From: UBA6059 sp965227155
GTDB taxonomy: Bacteria > Bacteroidota > Bacteroidia > Cytophagales > Cyclobacteriaceae
Length of the DNA stretch: 64,000 bases
Reading direction: 5' to 3'
Assembly (NCBI GenBank): GCA_965227155.1
Contig: OZ245731.1
Span: forward strand, 62,001-126,000
The notes under the pieces were generated by a model that saw only the letters and a program-made list of their open reading frames with translations, ran no database searches and was not told the DNA's origin. The position numbers were made by a program, and so were the translations under genes. Numbering within the stretch: the first letter of the stretch is position 1; each line of letters starts with the position of its first letter. Positions 26,932 to 36,768 of the stretch are shown piece after piece.

Positions 26932-27711
26932 ATGAAAAGGGCTATGTTAAAGCTTTTCAGGAAATTTAGGCTTCAGGTGGTTCAAAAAGGGCGACTTGGC
27001 AACTATTTGCTTTATGCTGTAGGAGAAATTATTCTGGTGGTCATCGGTATTTTGATTGCTCTTGCTATCAATAATCAAAACCAAAAAAGAATCCTGGCAC
27101 AAAAAGAGCAAACCTACCTTCAGGGTTTGCATGATGAATTTACTACCAGTAAACGAAAGCTCGAAGAACTCATTAAAGTCAATAATGCCAATTTTACTGC
27201 TGCAAAGTCCATCATCACTGAAATGAGTAGACCAGAAGCAGCAATAGATGAAGTAACTTTCTCACAGCTACTCTTAAATACCGTTGCTTTGGATATCTCA
27301 TTTAATCCAAATAATTCTCTGCTCACCGAAATGATTAACTCAGGCAGTCTTAAAGATATTTCTAATCCTACATTAAGAATTCATTTAACCAACTGGATCG
27401 CTACGCTCGAGGATATCAGCAAACAGGAAGAGGATTTGAGGTTACAAAGGGAGCGTGTCGTAGATTTTTTCAGGCAGGATGATTACAGTATCAGGACAGT
27501 TTTTGACCTAACGGGTGTATCTGAGAAGCAGCTTGGTTTCAACCCTCAACAGTCTATGCACTCCAACCTTGCTTTACTTTCGTCAAGAGCTTTTGAAAAT
27601 AACCTACTCATTTTTATGCTCACCAGTGAGGCAACAGAAAAAAACCACTACATTCCTCTTCTTGAAGAATTAGAACAAATTCTTAGTCTGATTACTGCTG
27701 AATTAGACTGA
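26932..27711 (+). CDS. DUF6090-type single-pass membrane protein
   Basis: About 259 residues. The N-terminus has the hallmark of the DUF6090 family common in Bacteroidota: a basic, amphipathic segment, then NYLLYAVGEIILVVIGILIALAINN (one helix, with the central glutamate and the INN motif), then a helical extracytoplasmic or cytoplasmic region rich in coiled coil. Function unknown. I chose the ATG at 26932; a TTG at 26911 is in frame and ATG 26944 is also possible. It may be co-transcribed with the small gene 34 bp downstream. Confidence 0.8.
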   Translation: MKRAMLKLFRKFRLQVVQKGRLGNYLLYAVGEIILVVIGILIALAINNQNQKRILAQKEQTYLQGLHDEFTTSKRKLEELIKVNNANFTAAKSIITEMSRPEAAIDEVTFSQLLLNTVALDISFNPNNSLLTEMINSGSLKDISNPTLRIHLTNWIATLEDISKQEEDLRLQRERVVDFFRQDDYSIRTVFDLTGVSEKQLGFNPQQSMHSNLALLSSRAFENNLLIFMLTSEATEKNHYIPLLEELEQILSLITAELD

Positions 27712-27745
27712 TAAGTAATCCTTCCTAAATATTTATTTTTACACT

Positions 27746-28087
27746 ATGAAAAAGTTTTTGTGGACTGCAATAGGCATTTTATTCATCATATTTCTATTGT
27801 TTGGTTATTTGCCGAGAGCATATCGTGGTAGCAAGACCATTACAGTGACAGATAAGGAAAGAATCAATTATGAAGAAAAGGCAGGCACAATGAAAAGCAA
27901 ATACCTCATCTATGCTGATGATGAGGTATATGAAAATGTGGATGATTGGTTTTACTTCAAATGGAACTCTTCAAACCTCTACGGTCAATTACAGGAAGGT
28001 GAGCAATACAAAATCTGGACTGCCGGATGGAGAATGCCAATATTTTCAACCTACCAGAATATCATTGCCATAGAGCGAATTCCCTGA
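27746..28087 (+). CDS. Small membrane-anchored protein, unknown
   Basis: A 113-residue protein with an N-terminal hydrophobic helix (residues 3-22) that is a signal anchor or uncleaved signal. The rest (about 30-113) is a small soluble domain with YLIYADDEVYENVDDWFYFKWNS and a WTAGWRMPIFSTYQNII ending, like other short phage- or envelope-associated Bacteroidota proteins that I cannot name. It ends convergently with malQ, 3 bp apart. Confidence 0.6.
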   Translation: MKKFLWTAIGILFIIFLLFGYLPRAYRGSKTITVTDKERINYEEKAGTMKSKYLIYADDEVYENVDDWFYFKWNSSNLYGQLQEGEQYKIWTAGWRMPIFSTYQNIIAIERIP

Positions 28088-28090
28088 TTT

Positions 28091-30829
28091 TTAATAGGCG
28101 GCATTTCTACCGCTTTGATCATTCAGTTGCCTCAGGAATCCATTAAAACCATCTTCTTCTAACAATTGCTCCATTGAAATATGCATTCTGTACTTCCAGT
28201 AATGCTGAGCAATAGCAGGAACATTAATTCGCTCCGCATTAGGGTCTTCTTTGCGCAGCTGCCCATCCATAGCCAGTAGATCCTGGATCGGGAATATTGC
28301 CCACATAGATGGTGAGTATAAATGCTGATTGATGACCTGGGTAGCTACCCATGGCTCACAAAATGCAGGTGCCTCACCCCAATTGCCCAAAATATTGTTG
28401 TAAAAGCGCTGTGTTTGCGCCCGGTCTTCTTCCCACCATCCCCGAAGTGTCGAAGTATCGTGACTAGAAGTACTGCATACAGACAAATAAGGTGTATCAG
28501 CCGGGTGTCCAAATTCACTCTCAGTGGCATTAGGCATGCGCTGTATAGCCAGGCTGAGAATACTCAACTCGTCCATTACACCCGGTACACAATCGGGCAC
28601 CATGCCTAAATCTTCCCCACAGATCAGCATATTGGTCGCAGATTTCAATCCGGGAAGCTTCTCCATGGCTCGTTCCCTCCAGAATTCATTATGGCGTTTG
28701 TAGAAATAATGGATATAAAGCTTATCAAGATTGTGTTTATCATGATCAGACAGCTCCCTAAACGAGTAAGTGCTATGCATTCCGACCCTCGGATCAAACG
28801 CATCGCCATTGCTAAAAGGCGCTTCAAAAAACAACACCTCCCCGTGTAATCGGTAGAGCCCATGCCGGATATGGTCATAATAGTCTTTACCATCAGGATC
28901 ATTTTTAATGAGCTGATCAAAATAGTTTTTGACTTTGCGTTGTGTGTCAAAGTCATGCTTAAACCTGTAGCTGCCAGGATAGCTATCCTCAAGGAAGTTC
29001 ACTTTTACACTATGGGCATGTTCCCCAAATATTTCTCCAAGCATATGCTCCCTGATGTAGGGCCTGCACATACGATCATAGTCAAAGCCTACACCCCATG
29101 AATAAATCTCATGCGTTTGCAGCGGCAAACTGGGGTTAAAATGCCCCATGATGCCTTCTACACTGTCGTAGGGGATTTCCCAAATTCTAAAGAATCCAAG
29201 AATGTGATCGATACGGAATACATCGAAATAATCCGTCATTTTTTGGAGCCTAGCCTGCCACCATCGGTAGCCATCTTTGGCCATTTCCTGCCAATTGTAG
29301 GTAGGGAAGCCCCAGTTTTGCCCAGAAATTGAAAAATCATCCGGTGGTGCACCGGCCTGGCTTTCCATATTAAAGAGATGCGGGTATAACCATGCATCTA
29401 CACTATTGCGATAGATCCCTATAGGGATATCGCCTTTCAGTACCACGCCATTTTCCCTGGCAGAAGCCGTTGCTTCTTTCAGTTGCTTATCCAGATGATA
29501 TTGGATGAAATAATGCACTGCCACATCATCGTAGTGGTCAGTTTTTGGAGAAGTTATCTCTGCAATAACCAACTCATCTACGGTTTGATACTCCGGCCAC
29601 TTAGTAAAATCGGGCGTACCATTTTTATCACGCAAATAAGAAAAAGCTGCATATGGTACCAACCAATGCTCATTATTAGCAAAGAAGGTTTTGAAGGCTT
29701 TGCTCTTCAAAAGCTTATCCTTTTGCTCTGCAAATGCATGCTTATAGAATTTAGACTTAAGCTCCATTACCGCCTCATAGTCTACGCTCTCCATCACATT
29801 CAAAGCTTGAGATGTTTCATCTATTTCTGCCTGTAATGCTGCATTTTTTAACTTTCCGATTGCTGAAAGTCTTCCATACATAGGATGCAAAGCATAAACA
29901 GATATGGCCGCATAGGGATAGGAGTCTGTCCATGTTTTGGAAGCTACTGTATCATTGACAGGCAATACCTGCACCAACCTCAGGCCTGTTTTTTTTGCCC
30001 AATCTACCAGGAGATTGATATCAGCAAATTCACCTACCCCACTACTCTTTTCTGATCGGATAGAAAACACAGGAATGGCTACACCACTTCCCTTCCAGTC
30101 ACCAACGGGGTATTTAAAAAACTCATCTGTCCTGATGTGCAAAGAGCCAGGCTTTATGGCATGCTCAATAGGCAGATAACGGTTATTACCCTCTTCCCAG
30201 GTTACAATCCTTTTAGAGGTTTTATCATAAATACCATATTTATATTCTAAAGGAATATCTTTTTCTTTTACAGGAATTTCACCACTCCATACAGGATAGT
30301 TAGCGTCATCCAGGATCAATGCTTCCTTTTCATCCCAATTGCCCAATTTGGAATGGTTACCAACCACACAAACGGCATAATTGGCACCAACTCTGGGAGC
30401 CCGTATCTGAAACCTGTAATAAGCCTGATTCCCGGAGTATTTAATGCTCTTGCTCTCCGGGTTTTCCCTTTTGAAAAAAGCATTGATAAATGGGGCTGTG
30501 GATAATGCATTCTGAACCGCTTTATTAGGCCGCCAGAAATCCCTACAGTGCACTTCGTTAAACTGTGCTGAATCGATAGCTACCACTCTATTGCCACCAA
30601 ATTCCCATTCTACACTACCATATCTTTCATCCAGAATAAAGTATTTGTATTCAAATGAGGCAGCTTTTTTGTCGCTTACCTCCACTTCAAATGACCATCG
30701 CTCCCCGGAAGTTGGTATGAGAGGCTCTGCCTTAGATTCGTCCCAATTCCCAAGCTCTGGCAATGAACCACATACAAATAGTCTTTGTCCCCAAACTGTT
30801 CTATAATCTATGCTAAAACTTAACTTCAT
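28091..30829 (-). CDS. malQ: 4-alpha-glucanotransferase MalQ with two CBM20-type domains
   Basis: A cytoplasmic GH77 glucanotransferase (912 residues) that reshuffles maltodextrins. Two starch-binding-type domains precede the catalytic part, about residues 1-100 and 125-240; each has a WDESKAEPL/NWDEKEALIL-like strand with conserved tryptophans. The catalytic triad is seen in FRIDHILGFFRIW (nucleophile Asp), LICGEDLGMVPDC (acid/base Glu) and SSHDTSTLRGWW (Asp). There is no signal peptide. It is the first gene after a convergent small gene and lies downstream of the MFS transporter on the same strand (58-bp gap). Confidence 0.95.
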   Translation of the reverse strand: MKLSFSIDYRTVWGQRLFVCGSLPELGNWDESKAEPLIPTSGERWSFEVEVSDKKAASFEYKYFILDERYGSVEWEFGGNRVVAIDSAQFNEVHCRDFWRPNKAVQNALSTAPFINAFFKRENPESKSIKYSGNQAYYRFQIRAPRVGANYAVCVVGNHSKLGNWDEKEALILDDANYPVWSGEIPVKEKDIPLEYKYGIYDKTSKRIVTWEEGNNRYLPIEHAIKPGSLHIRTDEFFKYPVGDWKGSGVAIPVFSIRSEKSSGVGEFADINLLVDWAKKTGLRLVQVLPVNDTVASKTWTDSYPYAAISVYALHPMYGRLSAIGKLKNAALQAEIDETSQALNVMESVDYEAVMELKSKFYKHAFAEQKDKLLKSKAFKTFFANNEHWLVPYAAFSYLRDKNGTPDFTKWPEYQTVDELVIAEITSPKTDHYDDVAVHYFIQYHLDKQLKEATASARENGVVLKGDIPIGIYRNSVDAWLYPHLFNMESQAGAPPDDFSISGQNWGFPTYNWQEMAKDGYRWWQARLQKMTDYFDVFRIDHILGFFRIWEIPYDSVEGIMGHFNPSLPLQTHEIYSWGVGFDYDRMCRPYIREHMLGEIFGEHAHSVKVNFLEDSYPGSYRFKHDFDTQRKVKNYFDQLIKNDPDGKDYYDHIRHGLYRLHGEVLFFEAPFSNGDAFDPRVGMHSTYSFRELSDHDKHNLDKLYIHYFYKRHNEFWRERAMEKLPGLKSATNMLICGEDLGMVPDCVPGVMDELSILSLAIQRMPNATESEFGHPADTPYLSVCSTSSHDTSTLRGWWEEDRAQTQRFYNNILGNWGEAPAFCEPWVATQVINQHLYSPSMWAIFPIQDLLAMDGQLRKEDPNAERINVPAIAQHYWKYRMHISMEQLLEEDGFNGFLRQLNDQSGRNAAY

Positions 30830-30887
30830 AAAATGATCCTTGTAATCGTTATCCGCTATTGATTTATCGTTGCTATTGAAATACTGA

Positions 30888-32396
30888 TTAGTATTTGTCC
30901 TCTACCCTATAAACTAACAAAGCAGCTACAAATAATGAAAAACCGCCCGTGATGATGACATAAATGGCCTGATCATTAAAGAATGTGTTTAATAAAAAGC
31001 CATAGATACTAGAGGCTGTGATTTCCGGCAAAACAATAAAAAAATTGAATATCCCCATGAATATGCCAAACTTTTTTGAAGGTAGTGAACCGGTTAGTAT
31101 GGCATAGGGTATTGAGAGAATGCTGGCCCAAGCGAGACCCACACCGATCATAGAAATCAGCAAAACCATAGGATCTGTGATGAAATAAATGGATATCAGG
31201 CCTGCGCCACCAAATACCAGATTTGCTGCGTGTAGGTTTTTACGACCTATTCTGGCAGCCAATGGTGCCAGCGCAAAAGCTACAATAGCCGCCACCAGGT
31301 TATACACAGTAAACATAATATTTACCCAATCAGCACCGGTATTGTAGAGAGTGGAGGTGGTATCATCAGTACCATAGACATGACTGGTCACCGCTGAGGT
31401 GGTATATAGAAACATGGAAAAAAGCCCGAACCATGAAAAAAACTGAACCCAAGCCAGTTGCTTCATGGTTGCTGGCATTTTAAAGAGGTCATTGATGATC
31501 TCTACCAGACCACTGGACGTTTTACCTTGTCGGGTAAATAGCCCTGTCAGTAATTGCAGCACACCGAAAACCACCAGACCTATACTCAGAATTAGGGGCT
31601 CTTCGTGGTGAGCATATCGATAAATCAGAAATGTTAGCACCAACCCTATTCCTATCCAGTAAGGTGCCAGCTTCAGAAATTTCTCAGCTGGTAGAGGCGT
31701 AGGATCATAGTCTACCTTCTGTGAACCACCTGCAATATCCTGCTCCTCAGCTGCATTAAATGCTTCTACCTCCTCTGGCGTATACTCTTTGGTGGTAAAT
31801 ACAGTGTATAAAACAGCCAGAAAGAATACTACACCTCCCGTGTAAAAAGCTATTTTTAAAGAAGGAGGGATCATGCCCTCAGGAGCTGTATTGGCTACAC
31901 CAAAATAGTTTGTCAAAATAAATGGCAAAGCTGAGGCTACTACCGATCCGGTACCAATAAAGAAACTTTGCATTGCAAACCCTTTTGTACGCTGCTCCGG
32001 GGGTAATAGGTCACCCACAAATGCTCTAAATGGCTCCATGGAAATATTGATCGAAGCATCCATGATCCAAAGCATGCCGGCAGCTACCCAAAGCGCCGGT
32101 GAGTTAGGCATTATAAACAAGGCTATGGATGCAAAAATAGCCCCTATCAGAAAATAAGGTCTTCGTCTACCAAGGCCGGTCCATGTATGATCACTTAAAT
32201 GTCCTACAATAGGTTGCAAAATAAGGCCTGTAACCGGAGCTGCAATCCAAAGAATAGCAATGTCCCCGATCTCTGCACCAAGGGTTTGAAAGATCCGGCT
32301 CACATTAGCCAGCTGTAGCGCCCATCCAAATTGAATGCCTAAAAACCCGAAACTCATGTTCCAGATTTGAAGAAAAGATAACCGTGGCTTCTTCAT
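30888..32396 (-). CDS. MFS sugar transporter, GPH/SLC45-like (maltose/maltodextrin)
   Basis: A 502-residue permease with 12 predicted helices. HLSDHTWTGLGRRRPYFLIGA is the loop 2-3 motif of GPH/SLC45-type symporters. The central loop between helices 6 and 7 is long and acidic (YTPEEVEAFNAAEEQDI). By context with malQ, LacI and amylases it probably imports maltose or maltodextrins by cation symport across the inner membrane. It is the gene between the LacI regulator and malQ, all on the minus strand. Confidence 0.85.
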   Translation of the reverse strand: MKKPRLSFLQIWNMSFGFLGIQFGWALQLANVSRIFQTLGAEIGDIAILWIAAPVTGLILQPIVGHLSDHTWTGLGRRRPYFLIGAIFASIALFIMPNSPALWVAAGMLWIMDASINISMEPFRAFVGDLLPPEQRTKGFAMQSFFIGTGSVVASALPFILTNYFGVANTAPEGMIPPSLKIAFYTGGVVFFLAVLYTVFTTKEYTPEEVEAFNAAEEQDIAGGSQKVDYDPTPLPAEKFLKLAPYWIGIGLVLTFLIYRYAHHEEPLILSIGLVVFGVLQLLTGLFTRQGKTSSGLVEIINDLFKMPATMKQLAWVQFFSWFGLFSMFLYTTSAVTSHVYGTDDTTSTLYNTGADWVNIMFTVYNLVAAIVAFALAPLAARIGRKNLHAANLVFGGAGLISIYFITDPMVLLISMIGVGLAWASILSIPYAILTGSLPSKKFGIFMGIFNFFIVLPEITASSIYGFLLNTFFNDQAIYVIITGGFSLFVAALLVYRVEDKY

Positions 32397-32602
32397 ATAT
32401 TTATATAAGGTCGATTTGGTTTCAATTAATCAGCACATTGTAAAATCTCTAAAAATACCTGGCCGCAATGGCTGTCATTTCAAAAATTGGCAATGTACCA
32501 CAATATTTAATGGTGAAATATAAACATTGTCCTAATAGAAATATATCAATGAATACAAGTAATTATACAATCTGAGGGTATTTCTGAAAAGTCCCCAAAA
32601 GA

Positions 32603-32612
32603 CAATCGATTG
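32603..32612. promoter_or_regulatory. CG-centred palindrome upstream of the MFS gene
   Basis: CAATCGATTG (extended to GCAATCGATTGT on one strand) in the gap between lacI and the MFS gene, 207 bp before the MFS start. LacI-family operators are typically palindromes centred on CG, so it is a candidate; a single 10-bp palindrome can be chance. Confidence 0.3.
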
Positions 32613-32618
32613 CATAAA

Positions 32619-33647
32619 CTAGGACCTACGGCTGGTGGAGTCTCTGATGACTAACTCAGTCTCTAAAGTCTCTATTCTGGCCACGCCCTGTGCGTCTTCC
32701 ATTTGCTCCAAAAAGAGTTGTGCTGCCATTTGGCCCATCTCAAAACCAGGCTGATGTATGGAGGTAAGCGATGGTCTTGCTAATGCGGCAATCTGCCAGT
32801 CGCTAAAGCCGACTACTGCCACATCATCAGGAATTGTCAGCCCGGCATCCTGTATGGCATGCATAGCACCCATTGCTGACATATCATTTGTGGCGAATAT
32901 CCCATCGAATACTTTATTATTATCAATGAGTGCTTTCACCAAAGCATAGGCCTGCTCAATAGTGCCATCCTCACAAGGGATAATATTGGATTCGTCCACA
33001 GCTATGCCAGCTTGTTGCAGCGCATCAATATATCCGGATTTTCTGTTTTTACTGATAAGCAAATGCGCAGGTCCTGCCAGATGTATGATGTTGCGGCAGC
33101 CTATCTCAATCAGATGTTTCACCCCTTTATAAGCCCCGCCCTGGTCATCAACTACCACACGGCTGGTGTTAAGGTCCGGGCAGACCCGATCAAAAAATAC
33201 CAGTGGTATGCCTCGCTCCTGTAATTCCTGAAAATGATCAAAGCTGTCCGTTTTCCTGCTCATAGAAACCAGCATACCATCAACACGGCTTCTCATAAGG
33301 GCATGAGTATCGGAGACCTCCCGCTCAAAAGATTCATTGGACTGAGAGATAATTACATTGTATCCCGCTTTGTAAGCAACATCCTCTATTCCGCTGATTA
33401 CTGTTGAGAAAAAGAAATGCACAATCTCAGGAATGATTACACCGATGGTATTGGAGCGTTGTTGGCGTAAGCTTAAAGCGATACTATTGGGCTGATAATT
33501 GTATTTTCTGGCCAGCTCTTCCACCGCCTTTCGGGTCTTGAGGCTTATGGTCTCATAGCCCTTTAATGCACGCGAAACCGTAGATGGCGATATTTCCAGT
33601 TCTCGCGCAATATCTTTAATTGTGATCTGTCTTCCTTTTTTCTCCAT
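32619..33647 (-). CDS. LacI-family transcriptional regulator
   Basis: A 342-residue LacI/GalR regulator. The N-terminal HTH is ITIKDIARELEISPSTVSRALKG and the hinge helix follows at YQPNSIALSLRQ. The C-terminal effector domain has the periplasmic-binding-protein fold, with GVIIPEIVHFFFS and FDGIFATNDMSAMGA. It most likely controls the malto-oligosaccharide genes around it (MFS and malQ on its own strand, aldolase and amylases divergently), with a sugar or sugar phosphate as effector. A TATCTTTG -7 element for the aldolase operon lies in the divergent gap. Confidence 0.92.
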   Translation of the reverse strand: MEKKGRQITIKDIARELEISPSTVSRALKGYETISLKTRKAVEELARKYNYQPNSIALSLRQQRSNTIGVIIPEIVHFFFSTVISGIEDVAYKAGYNVIISQSNESFEREVSDTHALMRSRVDGMLVSMSRKTDSFDHFQELQERGIPLVFFDRVCPDLNTSRVVVDDQGGAYKGVKHLIEIGCRNIIHLAGPAHLLISKNRKSGYIDALQQAGIAVDESNIIPCEDGTIEQAYALVKALIDNNKVFDGIFATNDMSAMGAMHAIQDAGLTIPDDVAVVGFSDWQIAALARPSLTSIHQPGFEMGQMAAQLFLEQMEDAQGVARIETLETELVIRDSTSRRS

Positions 33648-33710
33648 GGAATGGTGCTATGACCCAAGCTAAAATTAACCCAAAGCGATTATAATAATGA
33701 TATGGATTTC

Positions 33711-33718
33711 TATCTTTG
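33711..33718 (+). promoter_or_regulatory. Bacteroidota -7 element for the fba operon
   Basis: TATCTTTG matches TAnnTTTG exactly, 29 bp before the aldolase ATG, a spacing that leaves a normal short leader. No clear TTTG -33 element is at the right distance. Confidence 0.5.
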
Positions 33719-33747
33719 TTACATGTCCAACTAAAATTTAAGCGATA

Positions 33748-34812
33748 ATGAGATTTAGATCAGGCGTATTATCAGGTGATGAAGTCACTGAGGTTTTTAA
33801 TTATGCCAATGAAAATAATTTTGCCTTACCGGCAGTCAATGTTGTCGGCACCAACTCAGTTAATGCCGTATTGGAAACAGCCAAGGCAGTAAACTCACCG
33901 GTTATTATCCAGTTTTCAAATGGAGGCGGGGTTTTCTATGCCGGCAAGAGCTTGTCTAATGACAATCAAAAGGCAGCTGTGGCCGGTTCTGTATCCGGTG
34001 CTCACCACGTACACCTGATGGCAGAGCATTATGGTGTGCCGGTAATTTTACATACAGACCACTGCGCTAAAAAACTATTGCCGTGGATTGACGGCTTGCT
34101 GGATGCCGGTGAAAAATATTTTGAGCAGCATGGAAAGCCGCTATACAGCTCCCATATGCTTGACCTATCCGAGGAGCCTCTGGAAGAAAATATTGAGATT
34201 TCAGCCAAATATTTTGAGCGCATGGCCAAAATGGGCATGACTTTAGAAATAGAACTTGGGGTAACCGGTGGTGAGGAAGATGGTGTTGATAATACAGATA
34301 TTGATAACTCAAAACTGTATACACAACCTGAAGAAGTGGCTTATGCTTATGAGCATTTGAATAAAATCAGCCCTAATTTTACCATAGCAGCAGCATTTGG
34401 CAACGTGCATGGTGTATATAAACCAGGTAATGTAAAGCTCACCCCGATCATCCTGAAAAACTCTCAGGATTATATCCAGAAAAAATTTGGCACTGAAGAT
34501 AACCCTGTGAATTTCGTATTTCATGGTGGTTCTGGTTCTACCAGAGCTGAAATCCGCGAAGCAATTGAATATGGTGCTATCAAAATGAACATCGATACCG
34601 ATATGCAGTGGGCTTTCTGGGAAGGTGTGAAAAATTTCTACCAGGGAAATGAAGGTTATCTACAGGCACAGATCGGTAACCCTGATGGAGATGATGTACC
34701 TAATAAAAAGTTTTATGACCCTAGAAAATGGTTGCGTGAGGCTGAAGTGAATTTCGTAAAAAGGCTTAAGGGCGCTTTTGAAGATTTGAATAATATCGAC
34801 AGGAATGCTTAA
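33748..34812 (+). CDS. fbaA: Class II fructose-bisphosphate aldolase
   Basis: Zinc-dependent aldolase of the E. coli FbaA-like subgroup (354 residues), which splits fructose-1,6-bisphosphate into dihydroxyacetone phosphate and glyceraldehyde-3-phosphate. Zinc-binding histidines and aspartate are seen in ILHTDHCAKK, AAFGNVHGVY and FVFHGGSGS; LEIELGVTGGEEDGVDN holds the metal/Na+ and substrate residues. It is 9 bp upstream of an amylase gene on the same strand and is divergent from lacI, so it may be induced with maltodextrin use. Confidence 0.95.
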   Translation: MRFRSGVLSGDEVTEVFNYANENNFALPAVNVVGTNSVNAVLETAKAVNSPVIIQFSNGGGVFYAGKSLSNDNQKAAVAGSVSGAHHVHLMAEHYGVPVILHTDHCAKKLLPWIDGLLDAGEKYFEQHGKPLYSSHMLDLSEEPLEENIEISAKYFERMAKMGMTLEIELGVTGGEEDGVDNTDIDNSKLYTQPEEVAYAYEHLNKISPNFTIAAAFGNVHGVYKPGNVKLTPIILKNSQDYIQKKFGTEDNPVNFVFHGGSGSTRAEIREAIEYGAIKMNIDTDMQWAFWEGVKNFYQGNEGYLQAQIGNPDGDDVPNKKFYDPRKWLREAEVNFVKRLKGAFEDLNNIDRNA

Positions 34813-34821
34813 TTACAAAAG

Positions 34822-36663
34822 GTGAAACTCCTTAGAAACAGTCTTTTATCCTTATTACTTTCTTTTTGGGTGCTGGCGTGCCAGTCGCCTGAAAAGAAAG
34901 CTAATTCTACTCCTGAGGCTATGAAATCCAAAACAGTAAAGCCGGTGATCTACCAAATGTTTACCAGGCTCTTTACCAATACCAATACCACCAACAAAGT
35001 ATATGGAACTATTGAGGAAAATGGTGTCGGGAAGTTTAACGAAATCAATGAAACAGCGCTAAATGCCTTGAAAGACCTGGGTGTTACCCATGTCTGGTAT
35101 ACAGGTGTAATAGAGCATGCAGTACTTACGGATTACCGGGATTTTGGCATTACGCTAGATGATGCTGATGTAGTTAAAGGAAGGGCCGGCTCCCCTTATG
35201 CCATCAAGGATTATTATGACGTAAATCCTGATATGGCTGAGGATGTTAACAATCGCATGGCCGAGTTTGAAGCATTGATACAACGGACCCATGCTGCCGA
35301 CATGAAAGTAATCGTTGACCTGGTTCCAAACCATGTGGCACGATCCTATATTTCTGATGCCAAACCTGAGGGTATTACCGATTTTGGAGCGGATGATGAC
35401 GCTTCTAAAGCCTTTGATCCCAACAATAATTTCTACTACATAACAGGTGAAGATTTCAAAGTGCCCGGTGAGTATAACTCGCTAGGAGACAACACCCACC
35501 CTACTAAGGATGGTAAGTTTGACGAAACACCGGCTAAAGCTACGGGCAATGATGTGTTTACAGCTGCTCCCAGTATTAATGACTGGTTTGAAACCGTAAA
35601 GCTCAATTACGGTGTTGATTATCTGGATAACAGGAAGGGTTATTTTGATCCTGTACCCGATACCTGGCAAAAAGTTCTTGATGTGGTGAAATTCTGGACC
35701 AATAAAGGTGTAGATGGCTTCAGATGCGATATGGCAGAAATGGTTCCTGTTGAATTCTGGGCCTGGATGATCCCTCAAATCCAGGAAATCAACCCTGACA
35801 TCAAATTCATTGCTGAAATCTACAATCCGGATAATTACAGAAACTATATACAAACCGGGGGTTTTGACTACCTCTATGACAAGGTAGAACTGTATGATAC
35901 CCTGAAACATATCATACAGGGATATGCTTCTACCGATGATATCACTCAAATCTGGCAGCGGCAGGAAAGTATTGAGCAAAATATGCTGCGTTTTTTAGAG
36001 AATCACGACGAGCAGAGAATCGCAAGCCCTGATTTTGCCGGTGAGGCAGTTTATGCTATACCTGCTATGGTAGTCAGCACTACTATGGGGAAGGGACCAG
36101 TTATGGTCTATTTCGGACAGGAAGTGGGTGAGCCGGGTGCGGGAGTTGCCGGTTTCTCCGGAGAAGATGGCCGAACTACCATTTTTGATTACTGGGGTGT
36201 GCCAGAGCATGTGAAATGGGTTAATAATGGCAAATTTGATGGTGGCCAGTTAAGTGAGCAGCAAAAATCTCTGCGCAATTTCTATAGGGATATTCTAAAG
36301 CTTGCCAATGAGAGCAGCGCTATAGCAGAGGGCGGCTTTTTTGATCTTCATTATTACAATAGAAGTGCCGATTACACCGGTTACTCAAATAAGATCTATG
36401 CTTTTCTGAGACACCATGAAGGCGATAATTTATTGATTCTGACCAATTTCAATAAAGAGCAGAAGGAAGAGGTGAAGGTAAAAATACCTGAATCGGCAAT
36501 ACAGGCTATGGGCCTTGCTAATCAGTCGGTTATTTCGATAACTACATTGTCTGGGGAAAATGTACAGGAATTAAATAATGCAGCAGTTTCCGATATTTCC
36601 TCTGATGTTGCCATCAAGGCAACTATACCAAAGCATGGATATAAGATATATCGAATGAAGTAA
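34822..36663 (+). CDS. GH13 alpha-amylase-family lipoprotein
   Basis: A 613-residue GH13 glycoside hydrolase. The GTG start at 34822 is followed by a lipobox (VLACQS, Cys about 20), so it is an envelope lipoprotein. The conserved regions are DLVPNHVARS, GFRCDMAEM (nucleophile Asp), FIAEIYNP (acid/base Glu) and FLENHDEQR (Asp). It degrades starch or maltodextrins in the periplasm or at the outer membrane. It begins 9 bp after fbaA, hence one operon. The second GH13 gene follows after 105 bp. Confidence 0.93.
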   Translation: MKLLRNSLLSLLLSFWVLACQSPEKKANSTPEAMKSKTVKPVIYQMFTRLFTNTNTTNKVYGTIEENGVGKFNEINETALNALKDLGVTHVWYTGVIEHAVLTDYRDFGITLDDADVVKGRAGSPYAIKDYYDVNPDMAEDVNNRMAEFEALIQRTHAADMKVIVDLVPNHVARSYISDAKPEGITDFGADDDASKAFDPNNNFYYITGEDFKVPGEYNSLGDNTHPTKDGKFDETPAKATGNDVFTAAPSINDWFETVKLNYGVDYLDNRKGYFDPVPDTWQKVLDVVKFWTNKGVDGFRCDMAEMVPVEFWAWMIPQIQEINPDIKFIAEIYNPDNYRNYIQTGGFDYLYDKVELYDTLKHIIQGYASTDDITQIWQRQESIEQNMLRFLENHDEQRIASPDFAGEAVYAIPAMVVSTTMGKGPVMVYFGQEVGEPGAGVAGFSGEDGRTTIFDYWGVPEHVKWVNNGKFDGGQLSEQQKSLRNFYRDILKLANESSAIAEGGFFDLHYYNRSADYTGYSNKIYAFLRHHEGDNLLILTNFNKEQKEEVKVKIPESAIQAMGLANQSVISITTLSGENVQELNNAAVSDISSDVAIKATIPKHGYKIYRMK

Positions 36664-36768
36664 GCACAAACAATATCTACAACTCTACAGGTGAACCGGC
36701 ATTTTGATCACTTTGCATATTTGATGAATAGACATAATTTAGATGTCACTTATTAACCATACTCGACC

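Noticed and set aside
30840..30854. CRE-like sequence TTGTAATCGTTATCC just upstream of malQ as a LacI/CcpA operator
   Set aside because: It fits 14 of 15 positions of a loose consensus, but its two halves are poorly symmetric (2 of 5 pairs), so I do not annotate it.
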